Counted from the stretch's first letter, positions 6,852-15,644 are shown. The stretch: DNA of 15,829 bases from Chlorobiales bacterium (GCA_022360355.1 JAKSCY010000724.1:1-15829); one strand, 5' to 3'. The notes: a model not told the origin generated them from the sequence alone. Made by a program: numbers and translations.

Positions 6852-7627
6852 TGACCACATATCTGACCAAAATCCTCGATTACAAGGCCTGCGAGGTAGA
6901 TGTTTTAAAGCAGCAGGCTCCGGTATCCCGTTACCGTGACGTTGAGGCGGATCTCCCTCCGACAAGGGATTTCAGGGGTGCACTGAAAAATAACGACGGT
7001 ACTGTGCGGCTCATTGCCGAGGTTAAGAAAGCCTCACCCTCCAGAGGGGTCATGGTGGAAAATTTCAAGCCGCTTGAAATAGCCCGTCGTTATGCTGAAA
7101 TCGGTGCCTCTGCTTTTTCCGTGCTTACGGATCGTAATTTTTTTCAGGGCTCGAACGAATACCTTCAGCAGGTGAGTGGCGCCTTTGATCTTCCTGTTTT
7201 ACGCAAGGATTTTATTATCGACGAGTTGCAGATATACGAGGCACGTCTGATAGGGGCCGATGCCGTTCTGCTTATTGTCGCAGCGCTGGACAGTACGAGC
7301 CTCAGGGATTATCTGCAGGTTGCGGCAGGGATAGGCCTCGATGCTCTTGTAGAGGTGCACGATCGCCCTGAGCTGGAATGTGCATTGGCAGCAGGTGCGA
7401 CAATTGTAGGTGTCAACAACCGGGATTTGAAAGACTTCAGTGTTTCTCTCGATACCTCGCTTCATCTCAGGCCTGTAATACCCGATGAAGTTGTTTCAGT
7501 TGCAGAAAGCGGCCTGAAACATGTCTCCGATGTAACCATGATGCAGGATGCGTCGTTTGACGCTGTCCTGATCGGTGAAGGTCTGCTGGGTTCCGAACTG
7601 CAACAGTTTACCTGGAAGCGGACTTGA
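6848..7627 (+). CDS. trpC: Indole-3-glycerol-phosphate synthase
   Basis: TrpC closes the indole ring of carboxyphenylaminodeoxyribulose phosphate, releasing CO2 and water, in tryptophan synthesis. The 259-residue protein is monofunctional (no PRAI domain). Catalytic and substrate-binding residues known from the Sulfolobus enzyme are all identifiable: E58 and K60 in [12 protein letters not shown]120 in LRKDF, E169 in VEVHD, N190 in GVNNRD, and E220-S221 in AESG. The ATG at 6848 overlaps the carB stop in ATGA; a second ATG at 6851 is equally possible. The overlap suggests translational coupling to carB. The 3' end overlaps the convergent rpe gene by 20 bases. No other trp gene is in the window, so the tryptophan genes appear dispersed. 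No leader peptide or attenuator is apparent because carB directly precedes it. Confidence 0.96.
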   Translation: MMTTYLTKILDYKACEVDVLKQQAPVSRYRDVEADLPPTRDFRGALKNNDGTVRLIAEVKKASPSRGVMVENFKPLEIARRYAEIGASAFSVLTDRNFFQGSNEYLQQVSGAFDLPVLRKDFIIDELQIYEARLIGADAVLLIVAALDSTSLRDYLQVAAGIGLDALVEVHDRPELECALAAGATIVGVNNRDLKDFSVSLDTSLHLRPVIPDEVVSVAESGLKHVSDVTMMQDASFDAVLIGEGLLGSELQQFTWKRT

Positions 7628-8273
7628 TTTTTGCCGCGGCTTCAGCAGGGTTTTCAGCCTTGAAGAATGCCGTGCCTGCAATCAGGGCATCGGCGCCTGC
7701 CGAGACAATGTCCTGAGCGTTATCGACAGTTACTCCTCCGTCTACGGCGATAACCATTTCCGGATTGAGTGCGGTACGCATGGCATCAAGCTGCCTGATC
7801 TTGCCCAGAGATGATGGAATGAACGTCTGGCCTCCAAATCCGGGGTTTACCGACATAAGCAGAACAAGATCAAGGTCCGGTAGTATCGACTCCAGTGTCG
7901 ATACCGGTGTCCCGGGGTTGATCGATACGCCTGCCTTTGCGCCAAGGCTTTTAATAAGCTGAACGTTTCTGTGCAGATGGGCGCAGGTTTCCTGGTGAAC
8001 GGTAATCTGATGAGACCCGGCTTTTATGAAGTCGGGAATGTAGGTGTCGGGATCGGAAATCATCAGGTGCGTATCGATAGTGAGGTTTGAGCACTGCGCA
8101 ATTGCCTTTATGATAAAAGGTCCGAACGTTATGTTCGGAACAAAATGGCCATCCATGACATCGCAGTGAATCCAGTCTGCTCCGGCTTTTTCAGCAAGTT
8201 CAATGGACGCAGCGAGTTGTGTGAAGTCCGCTGAAAGAATGGATGGGGCAAGAAGAGTTTTTTTTGACTGCAT
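7608..8273 (-). CDS. rpe: Ribulose-phosphate 3-epimerase
   Basis: Rpe interconverts ribulose 5-phosphate and xylulose 5-phosphate, serving the pentose phosphate pathway. The 221-residue TIM-barrel protein is full length. Active-site residues are clear: S11 in [11 protein letters not shown]36 and D38 in [13 protein letters not shown]69 in DTHLMI, the [10 protein letters not shown] phosphate loop region (140-149), and D178 in AVDGGV. H36, D38, H69 and D178 are the expected metal ligands, with D38 and D178 also acting as the acid-base pair. It follows the Omp85 gene by 45 bases on the same strand, so it may be the last gene of the pheA-polA-M23 cluster. Its end overlaps trpC by 20 bases. The ATG at 8273 directly precedes the first strand; no strong ribosome binding site is visible. 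Confidence 0.96.
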   Translation of the reverse strand: MQSKKTLLAPSILSADFTQLAASIELAEKAGADWIHCDVMDGHFVPNITFGPFIIKAIAQCSNLTIDTHLMISDPDTYIPDFIKAGSHQITVHQETCAHLHRNVQLIKSLGAKAGVSINPGTPVSTLESILPDLDLVLLMSVNPGFGGQTFIPSSLGKIRQLDAMRTALNPEMVIAVDGGVTVDNAQDIVSAGADALIAGTAFFKAENPAEAAAKIKSASR

Positions 8274-8282
8274 AGCTTGTGT

Positions 8283-8322
8283 TACTTCAGTAATTAGTGA
8301 TTACAGGTTATTGACAGATTAA
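8283..8322. repeat. Possible degenerate heptamer repeat between the Omp85 gene and rpe
   Basis: On the minus strand this short gap contains AACCTGTAA followed by TCAC and TTAC spaced 7 bases apart. The repeat at 924-958, read on the same strand, also has AACCTGTTA followed by TTAC/TCAC units every 7 bases. Only two or three units are recognisable here, and the left part runs into the Omp85 stop codon (8319-8321). No terminator-like hairpin is seen in the gap. Confidence 0.3.
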
Positions 8323-10511
8323 AACGGTTCTCCGATTCCAAAATTGAATGTAAAATCCCCGATGCTCCAGTCAGAGAGTTGCCAGGGATTGGTTTGTGAC
8401 GGGTCGTAGAGCTTATAGCCAAAATCAAAGCGGAACGGGCCGATAGGCGAGCCTATACGTAAACCGATACCTGCATCCCAGGCGATATCCCTGTAAAGGG
8501 ACTTGAGAGTCAATCCATAAGGGCCTTTTCTGTCCCAGATATTTCCAACGTCCGTGAAAAAAGCAATACCGGACGGGTGCCCGAAAAGTTTAAAGAATTT
8601 CAGACGATACTCCAGGTTCCCTTCAATTTTAATATCCGCTCCCAGTGTTGCGGCTGCCTCACTGTCATTGCTTCCGGGACCCAGCGTGCTGAACAGCCAG
8701 CCTCTCATACTGTTTGGTCCGCCGGCGTAAAAACGGCGTTCGTCGGGTGTCGCGTCGGCTTTACCGTAAGGAGTCATTGCGCCGAGAAATACCCTGCCGG
8801 CAAGCTGCTGTTGTTCCGTAAGGTTTCTGACAAAAGTAAACTGACCGCTTGCCTTGAGAAACTGGGAATAGGGAGTGCCGAAAATTTGCGGATCACCTTT
8901 TGTAAATCCTTCATAACTGCGGGTATCGAGATATTCATCAATAAGATAGGCAAGGCTGCCAACTTCTTCAAGGCTGACATTCCAGGTGTAGGTTGTCTTG
9001 CGTGACGGGTCATTCCTGTTCGAGTAAAAATACTGAAGACGGAAGGTCTGATTGATGTTGGTCTGTAAAAGACTGTCCAGGCTGTTGTCTACGGCAATTG
9101 CATCGGAAGGGTCAACACCGATATTGTCCGCCAGGTCGGTTTTGAAAAGCTGTTTGAAGCCGTTGAGGGAATCTTTTTTTACCAGCTCCAGCTCGAAGAA
9201 GTCGAAAATCAGGCGCGATTTCTGTGTGAGCTGGGCGTTATGACTCATGCGCAGCAAACCTTTCTGGTTGTCGAGAAGGATCGGTAAACGGGAGCGTGAG
9301 TACTCAAGAGTCCCCGTGTAGATGTTGCCGGGCTTTTTCAGTTCAGGCATGACAAGGTTTGCAGAGAGCCCGAATTCGTAGGGTCTGTACTGTGAGTACT
9401 GGTTTTCATCAAGATTTTTGAGCAGATCGTTTGATTTGCTGATCTGCATGCCGAAATCGGTTGTCACCTTCAGGTTTTCGGCGCCTCCGAAAAGGTTCTT
9501 GTTTTCATAGCGCACGGATGCTCCTGCGAAAAAATCGCCATAGCGGTTGTCTACGTAGATTTTCGGTTCGATAAGGTGCTTTGGTTTGGGCTCAAGGTGG
9601 ATTGACGTGGAGAGTGTTCCCTGACGAACCGAATCGTTTCGAATGAAAACCGAGGAGAATACATTTGTCGATCCGAAGTTTTGCAGGGTTTTCTGCTGCA
9701 GCGACTGACGGGTTGTGTCTCCGGGCCGATAAGCGGTAAAGTTCGTGATAAGATCGGATGAGAGCTTCTGATCCCCGTGGACAACTATGTCAATGCTGTC
9801 CTGACGGGTTTTTTTCAGCTCCGGCAAATCGGGATCGTCGCCGGTGAACGGGTCATGGACAACGACCTGTAAGGGGCCGTAAACGAGCAGTTGAGGGAGT
9901 TTGACGTTGACCTGTACGCCGGCCTGTGTGCCGGCAGTATCCACCTGTATGCGGATACTGTCTTCATGCATGAATGCATAACCGTACTCTTTAAAAAAAT
10001 CAATTGTCCGGTCCCTTTCCTCTATGAGGTTATCGACCGTGAAAACCGAGTCACGCTTGAGATTGCTTTTCTGCAGGTATGTTGTTTTCAGAGAGTCCGG
10101 AATTTTATCGAGACCTTCATATCGTACAGAGTCGATTCGTGCCGGAGGATTTTCTTCAATGTCTATGGTGAGGGTAATCCTGTTTTTTTTGTCGGGCTTT
10201 GATACCGAGGGGGTGATCACCGCGTGGAAGAATCCCTTGAACGTATAAAGCTTTTTGATCAGGGCAATATCGCGATTAAAAACATCCTGGTCGAAAAGGT
10301 CCTTCGAGGTGGAAATGACTTCCAGGATTTCTTCCTTGCTCAGTGCCTGATTTCCTGTTATCGCTATTTTTTTGACGTAGGTCTGGTTGCCGGACTCAGA
10401 AGTTTTCTGGTTTTGGGCTATGCACAATGGCGGGGAAGCGGTCGGTGTGATGATCGAAAGAATCAGAAAGGCTGTGCACAGCCGGATGATTTTTTTATGT
10501 AGAAAAAACAC
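8319..10511 (-). CDS. BamA/TamA-family outer membrane protein (Omp85, surface antigen D15)
   Basis: The 730-residue protein has an N-terminal signal peptide (Lys-rich start, hydrophobic 9-27, likely cut after CIA near residue 32). Periplasmic POTRA-like repeats follow: about 45-121 (starts VKKIAITGNQALSKEEIL), 124-208 (ARIDSVRYEGL) and probably 211-307, the last with an Asp/Pro-rich insertion near 219-236. The C-terminal half is a beta barrel containing AGGPNSMRGW, whose R603-G604 matches the conserved RGF/RGY loop motif of Omp85 proteins, and it ends in Phe. Its role should be insertion of outer membrane proteins (BamA) or a related TamA-like transport task; the POTRA number favours TamA-like, and which one is not settled. 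The start is GTG at 10511: AGGAG lies 15 bases before it, rather far, but an in-frame TAG just upstream leaves no better choice. It lies downstream of the M23 and DUF2795 genes. Confidence 0.92.
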   Translation of the reverse strand: MFFLHKKIIRLCTAFLILSIITPTASPPLCIAQNQKTSESGNQTYVKKIAITGNQALSKEEILEVISTSKDLFDQDVFNRDIALIKKLYTFKGFFHAVITPSVSKPDKKNRITLTIDIEENPPARIDSVRYEGLDKIPDSLKTTYLQKSNLKRDSVFTVDNLIEERDRTIDFFKEYGYAFMHEDSIRIQVDTAGTQAGVQVNVKLPQLLVYGPLQVVVHDPFTGDDPDLPELKKTRQDSIDIVVHGDQKLSSDLITNFTAYRPGDTTRQSLQQKTLQNFGSTNVFSSVFIRNDSVRQGTLSTSIHLEPKPKHLIEPKIYVDNRYGDFFAGASVRYENKNLFGGAENLKVTTDFGMQISKSNDLLKNLDENQYSQYRPYEFGLSANLVMPELKKPGNIYTGTLEYSRSRLPILLDNQKGLLRMSHNAQLTQKSRLIFDFFELELVKKDSLNGFKQLFKTDLADNIGVDPSDAIAVDNSLDSLLQTNINQTFRLQYFYSNRNDPSRKTTYTWNVSLEEVGSLAYLIDEYLDTRSYEGFTKGDPQIFGTPYSQFLKASGQFTFVRNLTEQQQLAGRVFLGAMTPYGKADATPDERRFYAGGPNSMRGWLFSTLGPGSNDSEAAATLGADIKIEGNLEYRLKFFKLFGHPSGIAFFTDVGNIWDRKGPYGLTLKSLYRDIAWDAGIGLRIGSPIGPFRFDFGYKLYDPSQTNPWQLSDWSIGDFTFNFGIGEPF

Positions 10512-10529
10512 ACGCGTCGTGACATTCTC

Positions 10530-10757
10530 CTAATTTATCGGCTCTTCATCTCCATAGCAAAAATCTTCATCCGTGGGGTAATCCGGCCATATTTCTTCAA
10601 GACTTTCATATAGTTCATCGCTTTCAGGCAGATCACTCAGGTTGTCAATGACGGCTTGCGGGGCGCCGGTTCGGTTCGCGAAGTCAATCAATTCATCCTT
10701 TGTGGCAGGCCATGGTGCGTCGGCAATATATCTTGCCAGGTCCAGGTTCCAGAACAT
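10530..10757 (-). CDS. Small acidic DUF2795-family protein
   Basis: This 75-residue protein matches the DUF2795 family: residues about 6-60 carry the typical pattern ending in YPATKDEL-like (here WPATKDELIDFA), then a short helix with GAPQAVIDNL, then an acidic LPESDELYESLEEI stretch. The family has no established biochemical function. The tail (61-75) is strongly acidic, and there is no signal peptide, so it should be cytoplasmic. The gene lies 24 bases after the M23 peptidase stop and 18 bases before the Omp85 start, so it is very likely part of the same transcript. There is no evident ribosome binding site before the ATG at 10757. The protein is too small and acidic to be a typical DNA-binding factor; I make no functional claim. 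Confidence 0.8.
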   Translation of the reverse strand: MFWNLDLARYIADAPWPATKDELIDFANRTGAPQAVIDNLSDLPESDELYESLEEIWPDYPTDEDFCYGDEEPIN

Positions 10758-10781
10758 GTGATATTACTTGTTAAGTCGGAT

Positions 10782-11711
10782 TTATGAGCTACTGTCGTTC
10801 TGTTTTGAGGCAGGTTTTGCTGTCAGGTAACTTTCAGGTGTGAAGTTATCAAAAAAGTATCCCGATGGATTTATTTTCCGGTTGTTTTTGTGAATCTCAT
10901 AGTGCAGGTGTGGACCTGTGGAAATACCGGTATTACCCGAGAGAGCTATAATATCTCCTCGTTTTACCCGTTGGCCTGCTTTGACTATTGATTTTGAAAG
11001 ATGTGCATAGATCGTTTTGTAGCCGTAGCCGTGGTCAATGACAATCTTGTTCCCGTAGCCGAAATTATACCCGGTATAGCGAACAATGCCGTCTCCCGGA
11101 GCGTAGACCTTTGTGCCGATTGGCGCAGAGAAATCAACGCCGTCATGATGTATACGCCGTTTGTATATGGGGTGATGGCGAACGCCAAAACCGCTGGTAA
11201 CCCGCCCGTTTATCGGTTTCAGTGCGGGGATCGAGGCAAAAAGTTCCTGATTTTTATCCCAGGTGTTCTGAATCTTTTTATGGCTGTCTTTTTGCTGTTC
11301 GATTTTAAGGCTGAGAGTCTCGATCTTCTTTTCGGTCATCGCAAGAAGGCGTGCCGATGATTCCCTGTTGGCAAAAAAAGCCATGGTGCGGCTTCCACCG
11401 GTTCCCATGCTTTTTTCTTCTTCGGATACAGCCGGGAGGTTGACCGCAAGCCGTAACTGGTTGTCGGATTCAGAGAGAGACTCAAGTTCCTGCTCGAGCC
11501 TGTTGATCTGTTTTTGCAGTGAGAAGAGTGATTCGGTGCCGGAGGGTTGTTGGAGTGGCTTTTCCTGATTCAGGTTGCGAAATCCAAAAATCGCGGTTGC
11601 TGCCACAAAAGAAACAACAACCAAAACACCTGCAAACAGAATCACCAGGGTATGCAGTGGCATAAACCTGCCGTCTTCTGTGAGATAGTAGAAGCTTTTC
11701 CTGGAAAACAT
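10782..11711 (-). CDS. Membrane-anchored M23 (LytM/NlpD-type) metallopeptidase
   Basis: The product cuts, or regulates cutting of, peptidoglycan peptides in the periplasm. Counting from the ATG at 11711 (309 residues), it has a short cytoplasmic segment, a transmembrane helix near 20-42, coiled-coil regions near 60-92 and 117-155, and a C-terminal M23 domain. Zinc ligands and catalytic His residues are intact: H189 and D193 in HHDGVD, H237 in YAHLS, and H268-x-H270 in GPHLHYE, so it should be an active enzyme rather than an EnvC-like activator. The ATG at 11711 has GGAGG three bases upstream; a GTG at 11750 would extend it by 13 residues, but would sit almost on the start of transcription expected from the candidate promoter at 11761-11788. 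It lies after polA and before DUF2795 and Omp85 genes, suggesting an envelope sub-cluster. Confidence 0.9.
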   Translation of the reverse strand: MFSRKSFYYLTEDGRFMPLHTLVILFAGVLVVVSFVAATAIFGFRNLNQEKPLQQPSGTESLFSLQKQINRLEQELESLSESDNQLRLAVNLPAVSEEEKSMGTGGSRTMAFFANRESSARLLAMTEKKIETLSLKIEQQKDSHKKIQNTWDKNQELFASIPALKPINGRVTSGFGVRHHPIYKRRIHHDGVDFSAPIGTKVYAPGDGIVRYTGYNFGYGNKIVIDHGYGYKTIYAHLSKSIVKAGQRVKRGDIIALSGNTGISTGPHLHYEIHKNNRKINPSGYFFDNFTPESYLTAKPASKQNDSSS

Positions 11712-11760
11712 CGGCCTCCGGGTCTTGGGATGTGCAGGGAATATCTTCACGAATTCCGAA

Positions 11761-11788
11761 AATATAAAAAAAGTTTTCTGTTCGGCAA
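11761..11788 (-). promoter_or_regulatory. Candidate internal promoter before the M23 gene
   Basis: Read on the minus strand, TTGCCG (11788-11783) is followed after 16 bases by TATATT (11766-11761), a good sigma-70-like match inside the gap between polA and the M23 gene. It would give the envelope genes (M23, DUF2795, Omp85, perhaps rpe) their own start, with a leader of about 40 bases before the ATG at 11711. Confidence 0.4.
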
Positions 11789-11803
11789 TACGTCCTTTCT
11801 GTC

Positions 11804-14617
11804 TCAGTGGGCGTCCAGCCAGTTTTTTCCAACGCCTGTTTCAACTTCTACGGGCACTGTTTCAAGGCCGCATAGCCTGGATGCTTGTTCCATACAATCC
11901 ACGGTCATCTTTGAAAGAGCTTCTTTTTCTTCTTTTGTGGTTTCGAAAACAAGTTCATCATGGACCTGCAAGAGCATGGAAGACTGCATGCCGTTCTTTT
12001 TGATTTTTTCGGCAACAAGGCTCATTGCGCACTTGATGATATCCGCGGCAGTACCCTGGATGGGCGTGTTCATGGCGGCCCGTTCAGCAGCCATCCGGAT
12101 ATTCCGGTTTTTGCTGCGCAAATTGTCGATATATCGCCTGCGTCCGGTCAACGTAGTGACGTATCCTTTATCGGCGGCTGTATCAATGGTTGCCTGCAGC
12201 GCATCGAACAGTCCGGGATACTTCAGTGTGTAGGTTTCAATGATTGCCTTGGCTTCTTTTTGCGGTATGTTAAGTCGTTGAGCCAGTCCGTAAGGCTGAA
12301 TGCCGTAAAGGACGCCGAAGTTTACCTCCTTGGCTTTTCTCCTCATTTCTGCGGTTATGTTGTCTGTATCGAAGATTGTTTTTGCGGTTGCAGTATGAAT
12401 ATCTTCGCGGTTTCTGAACGCGTCTATAAGCTGGGAATCCTGTGATATTTCAGCCGCAATACGAAGCTCGATCTGGGAATAGTCGGCGGAAAGAAGGTAA
12501 CGGTCACTCCTTGAGGGTATGAAAGCTTTGCGGATTTCCTTGCCAAGCGGGGTGCGAATCGGGATATTCTGCAGGTTGGGGTTTGATGACGAGAGTCTTC
12601 CCGTTGCCGTAATGTGCTGGTTAAATGATGTGTGCAGTCTGCCTGTCTTCCGGTTGAGCATTTTCGGCAGGGCTTCGATATAAGTTGTTTTGAGTTTCTG
12701 GAGGCTGCGGTACTCTAAGACATCCCTTGCGACCGGGTGAAGCAGGGCGAGTTCTTCGAGTACCTGCACATTGGTTGAGTAGCCGGTTTTGGTTGTTTTT
12801 TTCGGAGGCAGGCCGAGAACGTTGAAAAGAATGTCGGCAAGCTGTTTTGGCGAATCGATGTTGAAGCTCGTACCCGCTGTTTCATAGATCCTTTCGGTAA
12901 GATCTGCAAGCTGACAGTTGACTGTTTCCGACGTTCGTTCAAGCTGTTTTGTATCAAGGGCAATGCCCAGGTATTCCATGTCCGCAAGTACTTCAACAAG
13001 CGGGAACTCTATGTCCCGGCAGAGTTGTTCGAGCTCTTTGTTTTCCCGGAGCAGTACTTTCTGTTTCTGTTCGAGTTGCAGGGCTATATCCGCATCCTGG
13101 CAAGCATAGACAGTAAGCTGATCGATCGGCACCTCGTGTATGGGGATTGCTTTTTTCCCGGCACCGGTAAGCTCACTGTACGTTATTGTCCGGTGATTGA
13201 GATGCCTTTCGGCAAGATCGTCAAGATTGTGTTTTTCCTCAGGATTGATAACATAACTTGCAAGCATGGTATCGAAGCCGACCGGGGTAAGCCGTACCCC
13301 ATAGTTTTTCAGTACAAGGATATCGTATTTGAGGTTTTGCCCTGTTTTCTCAATAGAGGGGTTTTCGAGCACATGTCTGATCATTCCGAGGGCTTTTTTT
13401 GCGCTGAGACCTTGACCCGAGCAGTATATGAAATATGCCCGACCTGGTTCCCAGCTGACTGAAACACCCACAAGTTCAGCCTCGAAGGTGTTCAGGCTGG
13501 TTGTTTCGGTATCGATAGCGAAGCTTTTCTGTTGTTCGAGTTTTTTTGCGAGTTCTGCTAAACCGCTTTCACTGTCGATGAGACGATAGACCGCTCCTTT
13601 TGGAGGAGAAAAAGGCTGATCTGTGTTTTCAGAGCCGCTGTTCTGGGCCGGGAGTGTTCCGGGAAAGATTTGAGGGATTTTTGCGGCGATGCTTTTCATT
13701 TCCAGCCGCTCAAGCAGACTGAAGAGCTGTGAGCCGTCGGGTTCACGACACTCCAGCTCATGCAGTGTCGTGCCAAGGTCAAGGTTGGTCCTGATCGTGA
13801 CGAGATCCTGAACCAGCTTGCGGCTGGTCTCGAACTCCTCGAGGCTTTTACGTGATTTCGGGGCCAGTTCGTCGAGATTTTCCAGGATGGCTTCCAGGCT
13901 GCCGTAGGTGTTGAGAAGTTTTGAGGCGGTTTTCGGGCCGATGCCTTTTGCTCCGGGTAGGTTGTCCGAACTGTCGCCGGTCAGGGTCAGAAAATCGATA
14001 AAATGTTTCGGTAATACGCCGAACTGCTCCCTGATTTCACCATCGCCCAGAAGTTCCAGTTCATTCTGTTTTTTGCCGGGCTTGAGAATGGCTACGCCTT
14101 CATGGACAAGCTGTGCAAGGTCTTTGTCCGGTGTGACAATATATACATCGCATTGGTGCTCGAACTGTCTGACGGCGCTTCCTATGAGGTCATCGGCTTC
14201 ATAGCCCGGTTGTTTGAGGACGGGTATCCGCATCGCCTCGACAAGCTTGAAAATCGCAGCAAGCTGTGCGACGAGATCCTCCGGCGGTTCCGGGCGGTTT
14301 GCCTTGTAAGGGGCATAGAGAGTATGCCTGAATGTTTTTTCCTTGCTGTCAAAAGCAACGGCGAGGTACTCCGGTTTGTAGGTTTCAAATATTTTCAGCA
14401 GGGTCATGAGGAACCCGTAGGTTGCGCCTGTGGGAATACCGCTTTTCGTTGACATCGCGGTGCGCTGCAGGGCGAAAAACGACCGGTAAACCAGCGCCAT
14501 GCCATCGAGCAGAAAAAGGGCGGGCTTTTTTCCGGTACTCTGCGGCTGCTCGGGGTTCGAGGCTTTGCTCGTGTCGAATGTCAGTTGAAATTGACCGTTA
14601 TTACTCAACGACACCAT
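11804..14617 (-). CDS. polA: DNA polymerase I
   Basis: The 937-residue enzyme has all three domains. The 5' nuclease (about 32-325) shows D38 in LFLLDG, KANRPEPPEDL, GYEADDLIG, VTPDKDL and LTGDSSDNLPGAKGIG. The 3'-5' proofreading exonuclease is complete: D369-x-E371 in AIDTETTSL, N428 and D432 in QNLKYD, and Y504/D508 in YACQDAD, so proofreading is probably active, unlike in Thermus and several other bacteria. The polymerase domain has motif A with D712 in SADYSQIELR, motif B (KEVNFGVLYG) and motif C with D887-E888 in QVHDELVFE. It fills gaps in repair and removes Okazaki primers. The ATG at 14617 gives a roughly 30-residue polar leader before the first strand; it overlaps the pheA stop by 17 bases, implying coupling. 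Confidence 0.97.
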   Translation of the reverse strand: MVSLSNNGQFQLTFDTSKASNPEQPQSTGKKPALFLLDGMALVYRSFFALQRTAMSTKSGIPTGATYGFLMTLLKIFETYKPEYLAVAFDSKEKTFRHTLYAPYKANRPEPPEDLVAQLAAIFKLVEAMRIPVLKQPGYEADDLIGSAVRQFEHQCDVYIVTPDKDLAQLVHEGVAILKPGKKQNELELLGDGEIREQFGVLPKHFIDFLTLTGDSSDNLPGAKGIGPKTASKLLNTYGSLEAILENLDELAPKSRKSLEEFETSRKLVQDLVTIRTNLDLGTTLHELECREPDGSQLFSLLERLEMKSIAAKIPQIFPGTLPAQNSGSENTDQPFSPPKGAVYRLIDSESGLAELAKKLEQQKSFAIDTETTSLNTFEAELVGVSVSWEPGRAYFIYCSGQGLSAKKALGMIRHVLENPSIEKTGQNLKYDILVLKNYGVRLTPVGFDTMLASYVINPEEKHNLDDLAERHLNHRTITYSELTGAGKKAIPIHEVPIDQLTVYACQDADIALQLEQKQKVLLRENKELEQLCRDIEFPLVEVLADMEYLGIALDTKQLERTSETVNCQLADLTERIYETAGTSFNIDSPKQLADILFNVLGLPPKKTTKTGYSTNVQVLEELALLHPVARDVLEYRSLQKLKTTYIEALPKMLNRKTGRLHTSFNQHITATGRLSSSNPNLQNIPIRTPLGKEIRKAFIPSRSDRYLLSADYSQIELRIAAEISQDSQLIDAFRNREDIHTATAKTIFDTDNITAEMRRKAKEVNFGVLYGIQPYGLAQRLNIPQKEAKAIIETYTLKYPGLFDALQATIDTAADKGYVTTLTGRRRYIDNLRSKNRNIRMAAERAAMNTPIQGTAADIIKCAMSLVAEKIKKNGMQSSMLLQVHDELVFETTKEEKEALSKMTVDCMEQASRLCGLETVPVEVETGVGKNWLDAH

Positions 14618-15440
14618 AACTGCCCAGGACTTTGACCATTGTTGCGAATTCCCTGAGGTGCATCAGGGCGTTAAGAATATTGGGGTCGCTCTCGTGGCCG
14701 ATGAAGTCCACATAGAAAAAATATTCGAAGGCCTTCATTCGTGAAGGCCGGGACTCGATTTTGGTCATGTCGATTTCCCGCAGCGCCAGTGTTGCCATAG
14801 CTTTGAAGAGCGATCCCTGCTCATTTGGCAGGGTAAATACGATCGATGTTTTCTGCCTCGTGGTATCCGGTTTTTTCCTGAACGTGAGGTCGGCAGTGTG
14901 TTTTTCATGAGCAATACAGAAAAAACGGGTGAAATTCCAATCCTCGTCGGCAAGGTTTTCCCGGAAGATTTTCAAACCGTAGAGTTCGGCGGCTCTTTTG
15001 GAGGCGATGGCAAAATGATCCCGCTTCTTCTCGGTGGCGATGATTTTTGCGCTGCCTGCCGTGTCGTAAGCTACTTCCGGCTTGAGGTTGCTGTGAGCAG
15101 TGAAAAAATTCCGGCACTGGGAAAGGGCCTGAGGATGTGACAGGACTTTCCCGTTATTGCTCTCCGATGCTTCAGGCAGCCCAAGCAGACAGTGCTCTAC
15201 TTTAACAAAAGTTTCAGCGATTATACTGACAGGGTGCTGCATCAGCAGGTCGTAGTTGTGATGAATGCTGCCGCCGAGAGAATTTTCAATGGGAATGACC
15301 GCACATGAAACCTCTCTGTGTTCTACCGCATGAAACGCCTCGTCAAATGTTTCAAACGGTGCGGGATAACCAAAGCGCAGTGCTGCAATTTCACTGTATG
15401 CTCCGGGCTCGCCCTGATATGCGACTAACCGGTTTGTCAT
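14601..15440 (-). CDS. pheA: Prephenate dehydratase with ACT domain
   Basis: PheA converts prephenate to phenylpyruvate, the committed step to phenylalanine. The 279-residue protein is the monofunctional type without a chorismate mutase domain. The catalytic region (about 1-185) has YQGEPGAYSE near the start, PIENSLGGS, and NFTRFF with the catalytic T171. An ACT domain (about 193-279) with GSLF and ESRPSR (229-234) provides the allosteric phenylalanine site, so feedback inhibition by phenylalanine is expected from knowledge of the family. The ATG at 15440 directly precedes the first strand, with only an A-rich stretch upstream. Its 3' end overlaps polA by 17 bases. It is the first gene of the long minus-strand cluster and is divergent from the YebC-family gene. 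Confidence 0.96.
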   Translation of the reverse strand: MTNRLVAYQGEPGAYSEIAALRFGYPAPFETFDEAFHAVEHREVSCAVIPIENSLGGSIHHNYDLLMQHPVSIIAETFVKVEHCLLGLPEASESNNGKVLSHPQALSQCRNFFTAHSNLKPEVAYDTAGSAKIIATEKKRDHFAIASKRAAELYGLKIFRENLADEDWNFTRFFCIAHEKHTADLTFRKKPDTTRQKTSIVFTLPNEQGSLFKAMATLALREIDMTKIESRPSRMKAFEYFFYVDFIGHESDPNILNALMHLREFATMVKVLGSYGVVE

Positions 15441-15644
15441 TATTTTTTCTTGTGATTAATTTGCGGTAGTGTAGAACGATGCCATGTAAACATGAGCTTG
15501 GTTATCGGGTTTTCCGGCTGCACCGCGCATGCAAGCTCGTTACTGTTCGGATGTTCTTACGATTGTTCAGCTTAGGTTAAAGAAAATAAATCTATTATCA
15601 TAAACGGGTATTTTTCTGTTTTGTTCAATCAGTGAATTTCAATT
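15441..15644. other. Divergent intergenic region pheA / yebC-family gene
   Basis: This 204-base gap must hold the starts of transcription for both genes, but I see no convincing -35/-10 pair on either strand. It contains a short palindrome (CATGT-AA-ACATG, 15483-15494) and an inverted repeat of GAGCTTG (15494-15500) with CAAGCTC (15532-15538), both nearer pheA. The half toward the YebC-family gene is A+T-rich (TATTAT at about 15593-15598 could be a -10). No small RNA or tRNA was recognised. Confidence 0.35.

Noticed and set aside
6780..6860. Frameshift or deletion truncating carB
   Set aside because: The stop forms an ATGA overlap with a complete trpC gene, so the missing half is not simply out of frame downstream; natural splits at this kind of position are known.
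10400..10511. A lipoprotein signal (cysteine at residue 30) in the Omp85 protein
   Set aside because: The residues before the cysteine (SPPL) do not form a lipobox; cleavage by signal peptidase I after CIA fits better.
11547..12233. A 228-codon plus-strand open frame across the polA / M23 junction
   Set aside because: It lies opposite the polA C-terminus and the M23 N-terminus, both of which have intact family motifs. The frame's translation is low-complexity and resembles nothing known.
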